From NCBI GenBank assembly GCA_902574035.1, contig CACGMC010000001.1, positions 124,001 to 188,000 of the forward strand: DNA of 64,000 nucleotides, read 5' to 3'. Positions 62,610 to 64,000 of the stretch are shown piece by piece. A model generated the notes under the pieces. That model searched no databases. It was not told the origin of the DNA and saw only the letters and a list, made by a program, of their open reading frames with translations. Origin of the DNA: an uncultured Pelagibacteraceae bacterium (lineage in GTDB: Bacteria > Pseudomonadota > Alphaproteobacteria > Pelagibacterales > Pelagibacteraceae). The position numbers were made by a program, and so were the translations under genes. Numbering within the stretch: the stretch's first letter is position 1; each line of letters opens with the position of its first letter.

Positions 62610-63071
62610 ATGAATAATAAATATTTATCATTATTTATAATATTAACCATTACTTTTTTAGCCTCTGCAATTGGCGGTTTTACTACTTCAGCTTTTAAAG
62701 AACCTTGGTACTCACAATTAACACTAGCACCTTTTAATCCTCCAGCATGGGTTTTCGGACCTGTTTGGACAACGTTATATATTTTGATGTCAGTAGCAAT
62801 ATGGAAAATTTGGTTTAATACAAAAAATAAATATATTCTTAAGATTTATTTTATTCATCTTTTTTTTAATAGCACATGGAGTATTGTTTTTTTTGGATTT
62901 CACCAAATAGGTTTAGCATTAATAAATTTAATTATTATATTAGCGTTCATCACATTTCTTTTGAAAGAATACTTTAAAATAGACAAGATCAGCTATTATT
63001 TAATGATCCCTTATTTTTTATGGAGCACATACGCATTAATTTTAAATAGCTATATTTTTATTTATAATTAG
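62610..63071 (+). CDS. tspO: TspO/MBR family tryptophan-rich sensory protein
   Basis: 153 residues from the ATG at 62610 (MNNKYLSLF). Five membrane helices; the signature stretch is FNPPAWVFGPVWTTLYILMSVA with its conserved W and P, and the last helix has YFLWSTYALILN. TspO binds porphyrins and is linked to oxidative and light stress in Alphaproteobacteria. Its start is only 20 bases from the SDR start on the other strand. It sits beside the oxidative-stress and lipid genes. Confidence 0.9.
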   Translation: MNNKYLSLFIILTITFLASAIGGFTTSAFKEPWYSQLTLAPFNPPAWVFGPVWTTLYILMSVAIWKIWFNTKNKYILKIYFIHLFFNSTWSIVFFGFHQIGLALINLIIILAFITFLLKEYFKIDKISYYLMIPYFLWSTYALILNSYIFIYN

Positions 63072-63538
63072 AAAAATTTCGTTGGATAATTTCTTTTTAA
63101 TAAATATTTGTTTATTAAAATTGACAAAATAATTATAATTATTGCTCCAGCTGCGACAGGTAAGAAGATAAATTCAAATGATACATCCGATAAAAGGGCT
63201 ATCAAAGGATTTGCAGCTGCTGGAGGATGCTCCACTTTAAAATACATCATCAAGGCTAAAGCAAATCCAACTGCTAATCCTAAAGTAATAAATGACATTC
63301 CAAAAATTTCATTAAATAAGATACCTACTGTTATTGATACAAGATGACCAAAAAAAACATTTTTGGGTTGAGCCATATCGGCTTGATAAAATACTAAAAC
63401 ACTAAAAGTTGTAGCGCCAAAAGAAAATACTAACCAATATCCATAAGGAGTCTCAAAACTCAAAAAAGCCAACACTCCTATGATAAGTGCCGCTGATAAG
63501 CCTAAAATTATTGGGATTATCTTTTCGTTTATTTTCAT
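63068..63538 (-). CDS. HPP family membrane protein
   Basis: 156 residues, four membrane segments. The name-giving motif appears as VEHPPAAANPLIAL (His-Pro-Pro near residue 104). Members have been linked to nitrite transport in chloroplasts, but the bacterial role is not clear. It overlaps the convergent tspO end by 4 bases and is 34 bases from the divergent hisN-like start. Confidence 0.85.
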   Translation of the reverse strand: MKINEKIIPIILGLSAALIIGVLAFLSFETPYGYWLVFSFGATTFSVLVFYQADMAQPKNVFFGHLVSITVGILFNEIFGMSFITLGLAVGFALALMMYFKVEHPPAAANPLIALLSDVSFEFIFLPVAAGAIIIIILSILINKYLLKRNYPTKFF

Positions 63539-63572
63539 ATTTAAAAACTTTTTAATTAAGTTATATACTTAT

Positions 63573-64000
63573 ATGGACCAGAATAAAGCTATTAAATTTT
63601 TATATAATTTATCCTCTAAACTAAATAAGTTTTATAAATCAAATTCCAAAAAAAAATTAATTATAAACAATAAATCAAAAAGAAAAAAAATATTCAATCC
63701 AGTAACTAATTTCGATAAAAGTTTTGAAAAGATGATAAGAGCTTATATTGTAAAATCATTTCCCAATGACGGGATTATTGGAGAGGAATTTAAAGAGAAA
63801 AAAACCAAAAACAAAAACTACTGGATAATTGACCCAATAGATGGAACTAAGGCATTTGTTGCAGGTCTTCCTACTTGGTCTAATTTAGTTGGCATGATTT
63901 ACAAAAAGAAATCAATAATAGGTATGGCTAATTTTCCAGAATTAAAAAAAACCTATATAAGCTATAATAACACTTCATACATTTTAGACATAAATAAAAA
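63573..64000 (+). CDS. hisN: inositol monophosphatase family protein, HisN type (partial, runs off the edge)
   Basis: 142 codons are visible from the ATG at 63573 with no stop before the window ends. Metal-binding residues are in IIGEEF (Glu) and IIDPIDGTKAFVAGLP (Asp-Pro-Ile-Asp-Gly-Thr), the IMPase signature; the form DPIDGTKAF.AGLPTWSNL with a following Leu-Val-Gly-Met is typical of histidinol phosphatases of this fold. It would dephosphorylate histidinol phosphate or a sugar phosphate. The 34-base gap to the HPP gene must hold its start signals. Confidence 0.85.
   Translation, partial: MDQNKAIKFLYNLSSKLNKFYKSNSKKKLIINNKSKRKKIFNPVTNFDKSFEKMIRAYIVKSFPNDGIIGEEFKEKKTKNKNYWIIDPIDGTKAFVAGLPTWSNLVGMIYKKKSIIGMANFPELKKTYISYNNTSYILDINK

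Noticed and set aside
62590-62631. Longer start for the SDR gene
   Set aside because: It would overlap the divergent TspO start codon and adds a hydrophobic run not seen before the TGASSGIG fold.
63108-63347. 79-codon plus-strand frame in the HPP gene
   Set aside because: It is the complement of the HPP coding region and has no ribosome site or family resemblance.
1-64000. Mobile elements, prophage, CRISPR, tRNA or rRNA genes
   Set aside because: I saw no transposase, integrase, spaced direct repeats or tRNA-like cloverleaf; gene content and spacing look like a continuous core chromosome. A tRNAscan/Infernal run would settle the RNA part.

Overview
The window looks like a chromosomal segment of a streamlined marine alphaproteobacterium of the SAR11 clade (Candidatus Pelagibacter or a close relative). 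The evidence is a very AT-rich sequence with K/N/I-rich proteins, genes packed end to start with 1-14 base overlaps, start codons of divergent genes as little as 5 bases apart, a tandem glycine riboswitch before gcvT, and a SAM-II/terminator/SAM-V leader before metY. I assign it from gene content and regulatory RNAs only. I see no tRNA, rRNA, insertion sequence, prophage or CRISPR array. Apart from riboswitch leaders, no gene-free stretch exceeds about 200 bases.

Layout. 1-1779: the end of mrdA, then rodA and a bactofilin (cell shape). 1825-4918: a DadA-like oxidase, an EamA permease and a D-2-hydroxyacid dehydrogenase. 5028-10519: a small lipoprotein and the heterotetrameric sarcosine oxidase operon soxBDAG. 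10516-19445: an MFS permease, then ETF-quinone oxidoreductase, etfA, etfB and dimethylglycine dehydrogenase (minus strand, own promoter), then metY with its two-riboswitch leader. 19473-24594: small housekeeping genes (VOC protein, cysE, msrB, phosphatase, ccdA, rbsK, glutaredoxin, LysE exporter). 24672-34402: a branched-chain-type ABC importer, an AzlCD exporter pair, a CsiD/GlaH-like glutarate hydroxylase, and a tripartite TctCBA transporter. 34408-41587: DoxX, an AbrB-type membrane protein, a ProC-like reductase and a second complete branched-chain-type ABC importer. 41648-49104: csaA, cytochrome b561, a DUF411 protein, cytochrome c', a LysE exporter, acnA, prpD and an outer-membrane protein. 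49126-53001: a flavoprotein, TerC, a MATE exporter and an EamA permease. 53012-57551: glycine riboswitch and gcvT-gcvH-gcvP. 57555-63071: flavoprotein, DUF1365, Cfa-like methyltransferase, DUF3833, Fe-SOD, SDR and TspO. 63068-64000: an HPP protein and the start of a HisN-type phosphatase.

Together, much of the window serves one-carbon and amino-acid oxidation. Dimethylglycine dehydrogenase passes electrons through ETF and ETF-QO to quinone, sarcosine oxidase takes sarcosine to glycine, and the glycine-induced cleavage system takes glycine to methylene-THF, CO2 and ammonia. Three binding-protein transport systems feed the cell with small organic nitrogen and carboxylates. The loci I would look at first are the CsiD-containing transporter locus, the lipid-modification/oxidative-stress cluster at 57555-63071, the metY leader, and the DUF411-cytochrome group.
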